Shown here in pieces: positions 55,289 to 63,899 of a stretch of DNA of 64,000 bases. Origin of the DNA: Pontibacter chinhatensis (GTDB lineage: Bacteria > Bacteroidota > Bacteroidia > Cytophagales > Hymenobacteraceae); NCBI RefSeq assembly GCF_900113285.1, contig NZ_FOOT01000005.1, forward strand, positions 186,001 to 250,000, written 5' to 3'. The position numbers and the translations under genes were made by a program. The first letter of the stretch is position 1; every line of letters starts with the position of its first letter. The notes below the pieces were generated by a model that saw nothing but the letters and a program-made list of their open reading frames with translations, searched no databases and had not been told where the DNA came from.

Positions 55289-57661
55289 CTAGGCGTAATA
55301 GTATTTGGCCTTCTTTTTATAGCCGTACTCGTAGGTTTTGTTATAGTTCAGGTCGTTCATGATCATGTAGATATTCTTGACCCTCCCGGTGCTGTACAGC
55401 TCGTTGATATCGGCCAGCAGATCCTTGTTTGTATACTTGTGCTTCACCACGTACAGGTTCACGTCCATGTGGCGCATCAGCACAAAGTACTCCGATACAT
55501 ACCCAATCGGCGGCGTGTCAATTACAATATAATCGTAGCGCTCCTTCAGCTCACTCAGCAATTGCTGCATTCTCGGCAACTCCAGCAGGTGAAGGGCATT
55601 GTCCGGAATCGGGCCGCACGGAATGATGTCCAGGTTCTCCATGTATGTCTTCTGCACTACCTCGTCCAGCGCATGGCCCTGCGTGAGGTAAGACGACAGG
55701 CCTACTGACTCTGCCACCGGGAAATACTTGCTGAACGTTGGCTTGCGCATATCCGACTCAATGAGTACCACGCGCTTGCCCGACATGGCCATCTCAGAGC
55801 TCAGGTTTACCGAGCAGAAGGTCTTGCCCTCGCCGGAGATAGACGAAGTGACGCCTATCACCTTGAAATTCTGATCGGCCATCAGGTACTGCAGGTTTAT
55901 CCGGATGGAGCGGAACGACTCGGCAATGGCAGAGCGCTGGTTGTTCATCACGGCCAGCTTGTCTGACTTGGAGCCATGCGCCACCACGCCCAGGAACGGA
56001 ATCTTGGTTAGGTTGCTCAGATCGTTTTTGCCCTGGATGGTGTTATCCACGTTAGACAGCAGCACAATCACACCGGCAGGTATGGCCAACCCGATAATCA
56101 GGGCCAGCAGGTAGATCATTTTAGGCTTCACGTTCACCGGGGCGCTGCCCACCATCGAGGCCTTGTCTATGATTTTCTTGTCGGTGGTGTTGGTAGCCAG
56201 GGCAATAGCCGCCTCGGCACGCTTCTCCAGCAGGAAGTCATACTTTTTGTCGATGAACTCAGACTGGCTTTGCAGATCCATCAGCTTGCGCTCATTCTCC
56301 GGCAGCGAGGCCAGCGTTCCTTCAATTTTGTTGATGCGCTCGCTCACATTGGCAATGGAGATGTCAGCCGACTCCACCAGGTTCTGCAGGTTGGCCTCGA
56401 TGGCGCTGCGGGTGTTGGCAATTTCGCCCTCAATCTTGCGCAGCATCGGGTTCTCCTCCGTAGCGGTGGTTCTGTAGCCTGCCTTTTTCTGATTCAGCTC
56501 AGCCAGTTGCAAAAACAAGTTGTTCAGGATTGGGCTTTGGATGCCGCCCACCGTAGGCGATACCGACTGTGCAATGCCATTTCCATTACGGATCTGGTCC
56601 AGGATGTTCTCGTAGTATGTTTTGTCCGTATTCAGGCGCGCGCGTTCAGCCTCCAGCTGCGAGAGCTTCTCGTAGTTCAGGTTAGACTGCACGTTGATGT
56701 TGGCGATGCGGTTGTTGGACCGGAAGGAGGAAAGGGCCTGCTTGCTCTGGCGCAGCGAGTCCGACAGCGTAGCCAGCTGGCTATCGATAAACTCGAGCGT
56801 TTTCATGCCGTTTTGGTTCTTGTCCTTCAGGTCGTTGGCTACATACTCGGCCATCAGCGTGTTCAGGAAGGCCACCTGCTTGTCCGGTATACTTCCCTTG
56901 CTGCCCAGCACCAGCACGCGTGCCTCCCTGTCCAAGGGGGAGATGCCCAGCGATGCCTGGTGTTGCTTCACAAGGCTTTCGAGGCTATTTATAACAAAGT
57001 AATGCTTCTTTGCCGGCTCGATGTCCTTCATGTCGCTGCGGTAAAGCGTCAGGCTTATATTGTCGTCAGTGTAAGGCTCGCCGAAGTGCAGCGTTTTCTT
57101 AAAGCTCACGATAGGCAGGGAGCCTACCCGGGCATGGGAACGGAAGTCGTAGCGGGGCACGTTTTCTGCTTCTATCGACAGCTCATACGTTTGCTCATCC
57201 AGTATGCGCACCGAAATCGGAACATCTACCAGCTGTATGGAGGAGGTGTCTAAATCCACTTCATACGGGGCCGATTTATACTGCTCCTCTACCACCAGGT
57301 CCGAAACTTTATTCAGCCAATGGTCGGTAACGCGGTAATAGGCAACGGTAAAGTCCAGCTTTTGCAGGGCCTGCTTTACCATTTCAGCAGACTGCAGGAG
57401 GCCAATCTCATCCTCTACTTTAATGCCTCTGCTCTGCACATCCAGTACCTCCAGCAGTTCCTGGGCTTTTTTCGAACCAGTCTGTTGGTCGCCAAGCAAT
57501 AGCGTGGACTTAAACTCAAATACGCGCGGAGAGCTTTTTACATACACATACCCCGCCGCAAGCGCTATCACGGCACTAAGGGCAAACCAATACCAGTTTG
57601 ACCTGAACTTGAAAAACCAACTCCTTAAATCTATCTCGTGCTCCTGTTTATTTCTCTTCAT
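55289..57661 (-). CDS. wzc: Wzc-like polysaccharide co-polymerase and tyrosine autokinase
   Basis: A 790-residue inner membrane protein. Helix 1 is at about 20-42; a long periplasmic part includes coiled coil at about 270-480; helix 2 is near 505-525. The cytoplasmic BY-kinase domain has Walker A SSISGEGKTF near 606-613, Walker A' RVVLIESDMRKP and Walker B YIVIDTPPIG near 713. The C-terminus has a tyrosine cluster (YNKTYEYGYKKKAKYYYA), the usual autophosphorylation tail. It controls chain length and export with Wza. No separate phosphatase gene (Wzb) was found in the window. Its start lies 2 bases after the wza stop. Confidence 0.95.
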   Translation of the reverse strand: MKRNKQEHEIDLRSWFFKFRSNWYWFALSAVIALAAGYVYVKSSPRVFEFKSTLLLGDQQTGSKKAQELLEVLDVQSRGIKVEDEIGLLQSAEMVKQALQKLDFTVAYYRVTDHWLNKVSDLVVEEQYKSAPYEVDLDTSSIQLVDVPISVRILDEQTYELSIEAENVPRYDFRSHARVGSLPIVSFKKTLHFGEPYTDDNISLTLYRSDMKDIEPAKKHYFVINSLESLVKQHQASLGISPLDREARVLVLGSKGSIPDKQVAFLNTLMAEYVANDLKDKNQNGMKTLEFIDSQLATLSDSLRQSKQALSSFRSNNRIANINVQSNLNYEKLSQLEAERARLNTDKTYYENILDQIRNGNGIAQSVSPTVGGIQSPILNNLFLQLAELNQKKAGYRTTATEENPMLRKIEGEIANTRSAIEANLQNLVESADISIANVSERINKIEGTLASLPENERKLMDLQSQSEFIDKKYDFLLEKRAEAAIALATNTTDKKIIDKASMVGSAPVNVKPKMIYLLALIIGLAIPAGVIVLLSNVDNTIQGKNDLSNLTKIPFLGVVAHGSKSDKLAVMNNQRSAIAESFRSIRINLQYLMADQNFKVIGVTSSISGEGKTFCSVNLSSEMAMSGKRVVLIESDMRKPTFSKYFPVAESVGLSSYLTQGHALDEVVQKTYMENLDIIPCGPIPDNALHLLELPRMQQLLSELKERYDYIVIDTPPIGYVSEYFVLMRHMDVNLYVVKHKYTNKDLLADINELYSTGRVKNIYMIMNDLNYNKTYEYGYKKKAKYYYA

Positions 57662-57663
57662 CG

Positions 57664-58431
57664 TTATCTAAACAAATTATACAATAGTGCACCCGTCGAG
57701 ATTACTCCGAACACAGCATTCAACACCACCAGGTTATCTCGTTTAAGTTGTCTCTTGCGTGGCTCCACGTAGAGCACATCGTTGGGCATGAGGTAATAGT
57801 ATTGTGACTGTACGAGGTTAGGGTCTTTAAGGTCTAACAGCACTACCTCAGAGGAGCCGTCATTCTTCTGGCGCACCAATTTTACGTTGTCGCGGTTGCC
57901 GGCCTGCGTCATATCGCCGGCCAGGCTGAGGCCTTCCAGCAGGTTTGCCCGCTCGTTATAAATGTAGAAGTACCCGGGGTTGCGCACCTCGCCCAGCACA
58001 CTCACCTTAAAGCTGATCAGCTTCACCACTACGGTGGCGTCGGTAATGTAGCGGTCCAGGTTCTTCTGTATCAGATCCTGAGTCTGGCTGGTGGTCAGGT
58101 TCTCCACCTTCAGCCGGCCCACGGTGGGCAGGTTGATAAAGCCCTCGCTATCGATGGCGTAGCCGCTCAGGTAAAGGCTGGCCGGCTCTGACATGCCCAT
58201 CGCGTTAACGGGGTTGGTGATGTTGAACAGGTTGGACATGTCCGGGTCCACGCTCAGCACTTTAATAGACAGCACATCATTTGACTGCAGCTTATAAGCA
58301 GAATAGCGGGTCTGGAAGTCGGTAGGGGCGTTTTCCTTTAGGTTTGGATTCTGAATGTATACAAGTTCTTTCTTTGTTACGCAGGAACTTACGCCCAACA
58401 ATAGCAGGAGAAAGTATACTATATGTCTCAT
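57664..58431 (-). CDS. wza: Polysaccharide export outer membrane lipoprotein, Wza-like
   Basis: A 255-residue protein with a lipoprotein signal (LLGVSSC, lipidated Cys17). The polysaccharide-export (Poly_export) domain is at about 45-150 (YKLQSNDVLSIKVLS, INLPTVGRLKVENLT), followed by a SLBB-type domain at about 155-225 (VSVLGEVRNPGYFYIYNE). A final hydrophobic segment may span or touch the outer membrane. It forms the exit channel for the polymer. It is the first gene of a minus-strand operon reaching at least to 46757. Confidence 0.93.
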   Translation of the reverse strand: MRHIVYFLLLLLGVSSCVTKKELVYIQNPNLKENAPTDFQTRYSAYKLQSNDVLSIKVLSVDPDMSNLFNITNPVNAMGMSEPASLYLSGYAIDSEGFINLPTVGRLKVENLTTSQTQDLIQKNLDRYITDATVVVKLISFKVSVLGEVRNPGYFYIYNERANLLEGLSLAGDMTQAGNRDNVKLVRQKNDGSSEVVLLDLKDPNLVQSQYYYLMPNDVLYVEPRKRQLKRDNLVVLNAVFGVISTGALLYNLFR

Positions 58432-58774
58432 AATAAAGGGTTAAGGGTGATGTTACAGCGTGGCGAAATGGGTTTGCATCTGTAAGCCTTCGATAATTTT
58501 AATATATACGCTTTGGGGTACCGATACTTTGGTTCTGCCATATATACTTCTGCTTGCATAAAAGGATTCTTAAACGGTGCAAATTTTTGGATATTTGTTA
58601 GGAAGCTTGCTTTAGGTATACCTGGGAATTGGTATAGTGCAAGTATAGGCCGGACGGCGGGGAGCCTGAGGAGAAAGAGGGGCAGAAACGGAAAAACCCA
58701 CTTGCAGAGCTGCCGTGGCTGGCCCTGCAAGTGGGTTCTTTATACTTTGGTTAGTAAGCTTACATCAGGTGATA
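58432..58774. other. Control region upstream of the export operon
   Basis: A 343-base gap. The part next to wza (58432-58600) should hold the main promoter of the long minus-strand operon; it contains several TATACTT-type motifs but no clear TAnnTTTG box. A 100-residue minus-strand frame at 58428-58730 is not called. The right end has the terminator at 58693-58740. Confidence 0.45.
58693..58740 (-). terminator. Rho-independent terminator for the DUF1737-like gene
   Basis: AACCCACTTGCA and TGCAAGTGGGTT form a 12-base-pair stem over a loop of about 19 bases. On the minus strand it is followed by TTTTTCC. It would stop read-through into the export operon promoter. Confidence 0.75.
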
Positions 58775-58993
58775 TTACTCAATCCATTTGGTGCGGCGCT
58801 GCTTGGCAGGTTGCCTGCGCTGCTGCTGCTGTTGCACCCGTAATCTGTCTTTGGTGTGGCGCACGAGCTGTTGTGCGTATCCATCGCCGTGCTCCAGAAT
58901 GCCGCCTTTCAATCTCCAACCCTGTGGCAGAAAACCTGCCACTTCCGATGCCAGACCCTCCAGGTCAGGCGCAGTGATAATATTGTACTCCAT
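58775..58993 (-). CDS. DUF1737-like small protein (72 aa)
   Basis: A 72-residue protein with a compact first half, MEYNIITAPDLEGLASEVAG then LPQGWRLKGGILEHGDGYAQ and LVRHT. This is the pattern of DUF1737 proteins (strand, helix, GWxxxGG, YxQxLV). The second half is a basic Gln/Arg stretch (VQQQQQRRQPAKQRR) that may be disordered or bind nucleic acid; that is inference. It is monocistronic with its own terminator. Function is unknown. Confidence 0.7.
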   Translation of the reverse strand: MEYNIITAPDLEGLASEVAGFLPQGWRLKGGILEHGDGYAQQLVRHTKDRLRVQQQQQRRQPAKQRRTKWIE

Positions 58994-59270
58994 TACTTAT
59001 TTAAACTTGGCTAAAAGAATTAGACCAAAGTAGAAAAAAAGAACAAAAGATGCACGGGCGCGCTACGAAAATAAATGCAATAGTGTTACATTCTTTTTAA
59101 AATAAAGCTGCTGCGCACAATAATGCAACAAAAGGGGAGATGAAGGTCTGGTTTTATGCTTATAATCCTATTATGTATTTATAAATACCGGCGGCTGCAG
59201 TTGCACATAGCTTATGTCGAAAGAAGAAATAGAAAAGACAAGCAAGTATAGATTAGACTGAGGATGCGCG

Positions 59271-60569
59271 TTAGAACCTGATGGTGAAGGTGGTATGCTG
59301 CGCATTGGCAGAGCCAAGGGAGAAGGTAAAACCATGGTTGACGAGTATGTCGCGCACCATGGTGAGGCCGATACCCTGGCCGTTGGCCTTGGTGGTATAA
59401 AATGGGGTAAACAGGTTTGCCTGTACATCCGCCGGTATCCCTCCGCCAGAGTCTGTTATACTTAGCTGCGGCGGTGTCATGCTGGTCGAAACGGTTATTT
59501 CCCCCCCGGAGCCGATGGCCTCCATGGCGTTTTTAAAGATATTGAGCAGCACCTGCTCCAACTGCTGTGCATCCAGCGATACGATGAGCGGGGCCTTGGC
59601 TAAGTCCCATTGCAGCTGTATGTTGCGGCGCTGCAGATCCGGCTGCAGCAGGCGGTGCAGGCTCTGCAACAGCGTGTGCACATTGGTTGGTACTTTTTTG
59701 GGTTGCGGCAGGCGCACCACCTCGGCAAAATTGGCCATAAACCGGCTCAGGTTGGTGTTGCGGTCGGTGGCTACCTGCAGTACATGGGCAAAGTCCTCGC
59801 GGTCATCTGGCTGCAGCTGGGAAGTATAAAACCCCAGTGAGCCAAGTATAGAGTTGATGGCCCCGGTGGTGTTGTTCACCTCATGCGACATCACCCGGAT
59901 CACCTTCTCATAGGCCTGCCGCTCGTTCTGAAGGATGGCCTCGGTAAGTTCCTCGATAAGTATAAAGTAGTGCTGAAAGCCCCTGTCCAGGAAGTGGGCG
60001 CGGTGGCAGCGGTAGGTCCAGGTGCCGTTGATGCGGAACGTGACGGACTGCCCCGTGTTCAGGTCCTGTAGCTCCCTGGCCCATACGTCGGGCAGCTGGC
60101 TGACGTGCTTGCCCGCAAGCGCTGCGGCCGGTTGTCCCAGAAAGCGCTCTGCCGCCGGGTTTATACTTTCCACCTGGTTATCAAAACCTAAAAGTATAAT
60201 ACCAGCAGGGGAGGCCTGGATGAGCTTGTCGAGCAGAAAGTGCTTTTCGGCCTGGGCCACGCGCTCGTGCCTAAGCTGGTCTATCATGCGGTTGTACACG
60301 TTCACCAGCTCGTCCAGGTCCTTCTGGCCCACCGCCATAAACTTAGTCGAAAAGTCTTTGTCGCGGATCGACTCTATGCCCGAGCGAATGAGTTGCAGGG
60401 GTTTGAAAAAGGACCTGTAAAGCTGGAAGGTTACGTAGGCAGACACGATGATCAGCAGCTCCATGCCCAGGAACAGAAACTTGTTCTGTTGCAGCACAAA
60501 CCACGACAGCGCCAGCAGGATGCCATGCATGAGCACGGCAAAAAGTATAAACTTAGTCCGCAGGGTCAT
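59271..60569 (-). CDS. NtrY-like sensor histidine kinase
   Basis: A 432-residue kinase. Two close N-terminal helices (7-26 and 31-50) leave almost no periplasmic part, so the signal is probably membrane or cytoplasmic. HAMP is at about 52-105 and PAS at about 108-205. HisKA has His229 in RVMSHEVNNTTGAINS, an NtrY-type variant. HATPase follows, with QLEQVLLNIFKNAMEAI, DSGGGIP and GQGIGLTMV. The start overlaps the end of the upstream NtrC-like regulator gene by 17 bases, so the two are translated together and are surely partners. Confidence 0.92.
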   Translation of the reverse strand: MTLRTKFILFAVLMHGILLALSWFVLQQNKFLFLGMELLIIVSAYVTFQLYRSFFKPLQLIRSGIESIRDKDFSTKFMAVGQKDLDELVNVYNRMIDQLRHERVAQAEKHFLLDKLIQASPAGIILLGFDNQVESINPAAERFLGQPAAALAGKHVSQLPDVWARELQDLNTGQSVTFRINGTWTYRCHRAHFLDRGFQHYFILIEELTEAILQNERQAYEKVIRVMSHEVNNTTGAINSILGSLGFYTSQLQPDDREDFAHVLQVATDRNTNLSRFMANFAEVVRLPQPKKVPTNVHTLLQSLHRLLQPDLQRRNIQLQWDLAKAPLIVSLDAQQLEQVLLNIFKNAMEAIGSGGEITVSTSMTPPQLSITDSGGGIPADVQANLFTPFYTTKANGQGIGLTMVRDILVNHGFTFSLGSANAQHTTFTIRF

Positions 60570-61932
60570 ACGGGATATCGAACTTGTCGAGGCGGCGGTA
60601 CAGGGCAGCGCGGCTCAGGCCCAAGGCCCGGGCCACTTTGCTGATATTGTTGTGGTAAAAGCTCATCGACTTGCGAATCATGGAGGCTTCCATTTCTTCC
60701 AGCGTCATGGTGCCCACGGCGGGCAGGGTTTTGTCGCCGGGTTTGGCGGGGCTCTGCTGTGCCTGCGCCTTAAAATCCTCGGCCTGCAGCACATCCCGCT
60801 CTGCCACCAGCACCGTGCGCTCCACCAGGTTCTTCAGCTCCCGGATGTTGCCGGGTAATGGCAGCTCCCGGAGCCACTGCAGCGCCCGCGAACTCACCTC
60901 CAGCTCGGGGTGGTTGTAGGTCTTCTTTAGGTTGTTTACAAAGTACTGCACCAGCAGGGGCACATCGCCCTCCCGTTCGCGCAGGGCGGGAAGTTTTACC
61001 TTTATCAGGTTGATTCTATAGTATAAATCCTCCCGGAACTTACCTTCCTCCACCAGCTTGGCCAGATCCCTGTTCGTGGCGCACACCACCCGGATGTCGA
61101 GTTTGCGGGAGCGGCTGTCGCCGAGAACTTCGTAGGTGCGGTCCTGGAGCACGCGCAGCAGCTTTACCTGGCTGCCCAGGTCCAACTCTCCGATCTCATC
61201 CAGGAAAATAGTGCCTTTGTTGGCCAGCTCGAAACGGCCCGCGCGGTCGGCCTTAGCGTCCGTAAAGGCGCCGCGCTTGTGGCCAAACATCTCGCTCTCG
61301 AAGAGGGTGGAGGAGATGCCACCCAGGTTCACCTTCACGAAGGGCTGGTTTTTGCGCTGGCTGTTGCGGTGGATGGCCTCCGCAATCAGTTCTTTGCCAG
61401 TGCCACTTTCACCCTCAATCAGCACCGAGGCATCGGTGGGTGCGATTTGCCCAATCTTTTTCAGGATCTGCAGCAGCTGCGGATCCTGTCCGATGATGTT
61501 GCCGAAGTCGTACTGCTGGTCCAGCTTTTTGCGGGTGAGGGCACCTTCTGTTTCCTGCGGCTCCTTTGATAAACTCAGCGCTGTCCGCACCGCCTGCAGC
61601 AGGTAATCGTTGCTCCAGGGCTTGGTGATAAAATCTGCCGCGCCCAAACGCATGCCCTCCACAGCCAGACTGATAGAGCCCCAGCCCGTGATAAGTATAA
61701 CCGGGAGCTTCGGGTAAAGGCCTTTAAACTTGCCCAGCAGGTTCAGCCCGTCGTTGCCGGTAGTGTCGATGGAAAAGTTCATGTCCATGATCGCCAGTTC
61801 CAATGGATGTAGCTCCGCCAGCTGCAGCGCCTCCTTGGGGGTGGCCGCCTCTTTGGTCTTATACCCGTTCTGCTTGAGCAGCAGGCTCAGCGAAGCGCGC
61901 ACGGCTACGTCATCGTCTATTATCAGGATCAT
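60553..61932 (-). CDS. NtrC-family sigma-54-dependent response regulator
   Basis: A 459-residue regulator. The receiver domain has acids D6-D8, phospho-acceptor D50 (LAIMDMNFS), Thr82 and Lys104. The AAA+ domain has Walker A GESGTGKE near 167 and Walker B-type GTIFLDEIGELDL near 240. The sigma-54 contact loop reads GAFTDA instead of GAFTGA. The C-terminal Fis-type helix-turn-helix (about 415-455) has NNISKVARALGLSRAALYRR. It would activate sigma-54 promoters when phosphorylated by the kinase encoded downstream. The targets are not shown; the nearby polysaccharide genes are candidates only by position. Confidence 0.93.
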   Translation of the reverse strand: MILIIDDDVAVRASLSLLLKQNGYKTKEAATPKEALQLAELHPLELAIMDMNFSIDTTGNDGLNLLGKFKGLYPKLPVILITGWGSISLAVEGMRLGAADFITKPWSNDYLLQAVRTALSLSKEPQETEGALTRKKLDQQYDFGNIIGQDPQLLQILKKIGQIAPTDASVLIEGESGTGKELIAEAIHRNSQRKNQPFVKVNLGGISSTLFESEMFGHKRGAFTDAKADRAGRFELANKGTIFLDEIGELDLGSQVKLLRVLQDRTYEVLGDSRSRKLDIRVVCATNRDLAKLVEEGKFREDLYYRINLIKVKLPALREREGDVPLLVQYFVNNLKKTYNHPELEVSSRALQWLRELPLPGNIRELKNLVERTVLVAERDVLQAEDFKAQAQQSPAKPGDKTLPAVGTMTLEEMEASMIRKSMSFYHNNISKVARALGLSRAALYRRLDKFDIPYDPAD

Positions 61933-62002
61933 GGTTTGCGTTTAAAGTATAAAGATAAGGGTTTGGGATATAAATAGGTAGTGGGTAAGAGTGAGTGTTG
62001 GT

Positions 62003-62263
62003 TATACTTTTCTTTCTGGTTTATTGCTGTGTATTTTCTAGATATGTGTCAGGTATACTTTGTACTGTGATTTATACTTTATGCTTCCCCATTGCTGGCG
62101 CGGGTTTGCAACCCGTGCCTTTCTATTTTCTCGGATTTGCAATCCGAGTGGCTTGGAAAGCCATACTTTTATACTTTGGCGATACTGCTATACTTGAGCT
62201 ATACTTTATACTTTCGCTGGCGCGAGATTGTAGCTCGTGCCTTTTTATACTTTGAATTATACT
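62003..62263. repeat. Dense array of same-direction TATACTT motifs
   Basis: Nine TATACT cores on the plus strand start at 62003, 62054, 62073, 62170, 62189, 62200, 62207, 62246 and 62258. One AGTATA lies just left, near 61947. Between them are palindromes at 62094-62122 (GCTGGCGCGGG...), near 62131 (CTCGGATTTGCAATCCGAG) and at 62215-62244 (CGCTGGCGCGAG...). The array lies between the NtrC-like gene start and the second composite repeat, and partly overlaps the latter. The spacing is irregular (7 to 97 bases). Confidence 0.85.
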
Positions 62264-62639
62264 TCCATAGCTCCTGCTTCCTTCTGCTTGAACCAAGCTA
62301 TCCTTTTAAAACACCGTTCATCCTCTAGTTCCCACCAACCTGTTGTTGCATCTCTTGCATTCTGCCCTCCTAGGCCGGGAGGCCTCGTTTTCCCGCTCGG
62401 CGCTGTGTTCCCTCCTGCCTCCGCTGCGCTTCGGCTGCCCTTAACGGGCACCGGATCTCACAAGGCGCCTCTCAGAAAAACTGGGAAGCAGTCCTATAGC
62501 CGCGGCCCTTGCTGTCATCTCGACCTTCGGGAGAGATCTGAATAGAATTCCCTCCAGTTCTCTCTCGCTGCTCGAGATGACAAGAGTGTAGCAAGTATGA
62601 ATTCCCTGCCTTAGCTAAGGAGGGGCCAGGGGTGGTTGG
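62211..62639 (-). repeat. Composite non-coding repeat, copy 2 (inverted)
   Basis: The inverse complement of this stretch matches 551-976 block by block. It includes the 70-base palindrome, here at 62513-62582, of exactly the same length as at 601-670; the arms are again TGTCATCTCGA/TCGAGATGACA. Next to it (62640-62710) more C-rich/G-rich inverted blocks occur (CTCCCTCCCCTG, AGGGGAGGG). The gap 61933-62720 has no supported gene. Confidence 0.8.
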
Positions 62640-62720
62640 ACCCGGTCCTACAAATCTCCCTCCCCTGTTTTTAGGGGAGGGCCGGGGAGCGGTAAAACTC
62701 TCCCTCCCCTGACAAGAAAC

Positions 62721-63899
62721 TTACTCCTCATGCAGCGCTATGGCAGGGTGTATTTTAGCGGCTTGTCGGCTGGGGTAGAAGGCGCAGATAGTGGTAAGCA
62801 GGTAGATGATGCCCACCGCACTCAGAAGCGCAATAAAGTATACTTCTGACTCTACCTGAAAGACCTGCAGGAGCGGAAACTGAACCGCAAAGAACACGCC
62901 CAGCAGCAATCCGAACGTGGCCAGCACCAGCACTTCGCCGATGAACTGCCAGTAAATCTGAGAAGATGCCGCTCCCAGGGCTCTGCGCAGGCCTATCTCG
63001 CTGTTGCGGCGGCTGATGTTGTGCCACAGCACGCCAAACAAACCCAGCGCCACGTTAAAAATCAGGAAGCCACAAACCAGGCCCAGCGCTATAAGGGGCA
63101 CCAAAGCGAGCTTGGACTTATTCTGACGCATTTTCTCGAGCGTCGATACTTCCAATGTCCAGTTCTTGGCGACCTGGCCCAGCTGCCGGATCATCTTCTC
63201 CTCAAAGGCCACGCCTGTACCTGGCTTCACCCGAATGAGCATTTCGCCCCAGAACGCTCTCTCATTTTTTGCCGGAATTATGCGCTGGAAAAAGCTTGGT
63301 TCCTCAGCTGTATATTCGCTGGCGGGGCGGAAGTGCTCCACAACCCCTACCACCTGAAAGTTGCTGCTGTCGTTTTGTGGGAGCAGTTTTCCGAGCGGAC
63401 TTTCATCGCCGAACAGTTGCTGGCGCATCATCTCATTAATCACGATCGGGATGTGGTGTGATGCGTCATCTTCCTGACCAAACCAACGTCCCTGACTTAG
63501 CTCCATTTGCATCACGTCTTTGAAGTCGTCTTGTACCTCGAAGATGTTAGCCAATACCGTTTTGTTATTGTAGGTGACGTTGTTGTTCATTTGGCTGAAC
63601 GAAAAAGGCGCGTTGCTGCTGGTAAGCGCCGCAGCCTCTACCTCCGGCATACCTTTCACAAGTTGCAGCGCTTGGTCCATGTATTGGCGGTTTAGCGCAG
63701 TGGAGTCGAGTTCGGGGCGCATGGTCAGCAGCCACACTTGCTCGTACTTAAAGCCCAGCGGCTTGTTGTAGTTGCGGACGTTGTATACGATCAGGCTGAG
63801 CACCCCGAACAGCACCAGGAAACAGATGAAAATTTCGGTGATCAGCAGGAAGTTGCTTTTCTTCCGGTTCCAGATCAGTTTAAACAGATGGCGTATCAT
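62721..63899 (-). CDS. ABC transporter permease, FtsX/MacB type
   Basis: A 392-residue permease. Helix 1 is at about 17-40. A large extracytoplasmic MacB-type periplasmic domain (about 45-270) contains GRWFGQEDDASHHIPIVINE and NFQVVGVVEHFRP. Three helices follow near 270-300, 320-345 and 360-380, with the FtsX signature RRNSEIGLRRALGAASSQIYW between the first two. Such permeases, with an ATPase, move lipoproteins, peptides or drugs, or transmit force across the envelope; the substrate is not known. Its ATG overlaps the TGA of the upstream permease gene (ATGA), so translation is coupled. The ATPase gene is not in the window. Confidence 0.9.
   Translation of the reverse strand: MIRHLFKLIWNRKKSNFLLITEIFICFLVLFGVLSLIVYNVRNYNKPLGFKYEQVWLLTMRPELDSTALNRQYMDQALQLVKGMPEVEAAALTSSNAPFSFSQMNNNVTYNNKTVLANIFEVQDDFKDVMQMELSQGRWFGQEDDASHHIPIVINEMMRQQLFGDESPLGKLLPQNDSSNFQVVGVVEHFRPASEYTAEEPSFFQRIIPAKNERAFWGEMLIRVKPGTGVAFEEKMIRQLGQVAKNWTLEVSTLEKMRQNKSKLALVPLIALGLVCGFLIFNVALGLFGVLWHNISRRNSEIGLRRALGAASSQIYWQFIGEVLVLATFGLLLGVFFAVQFPLLQVFQVESEVYFIALLSAVGIIYLLTTICAFYPSRQAAKIHPAIALHEE

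Noticed and set aside
58428..58730. A 100-residue minus-strand frame upstream of wza
   Set aside because: It spans a terminator hairpin and the expected promoter region and overlaps the wza start; no recognisable domain.
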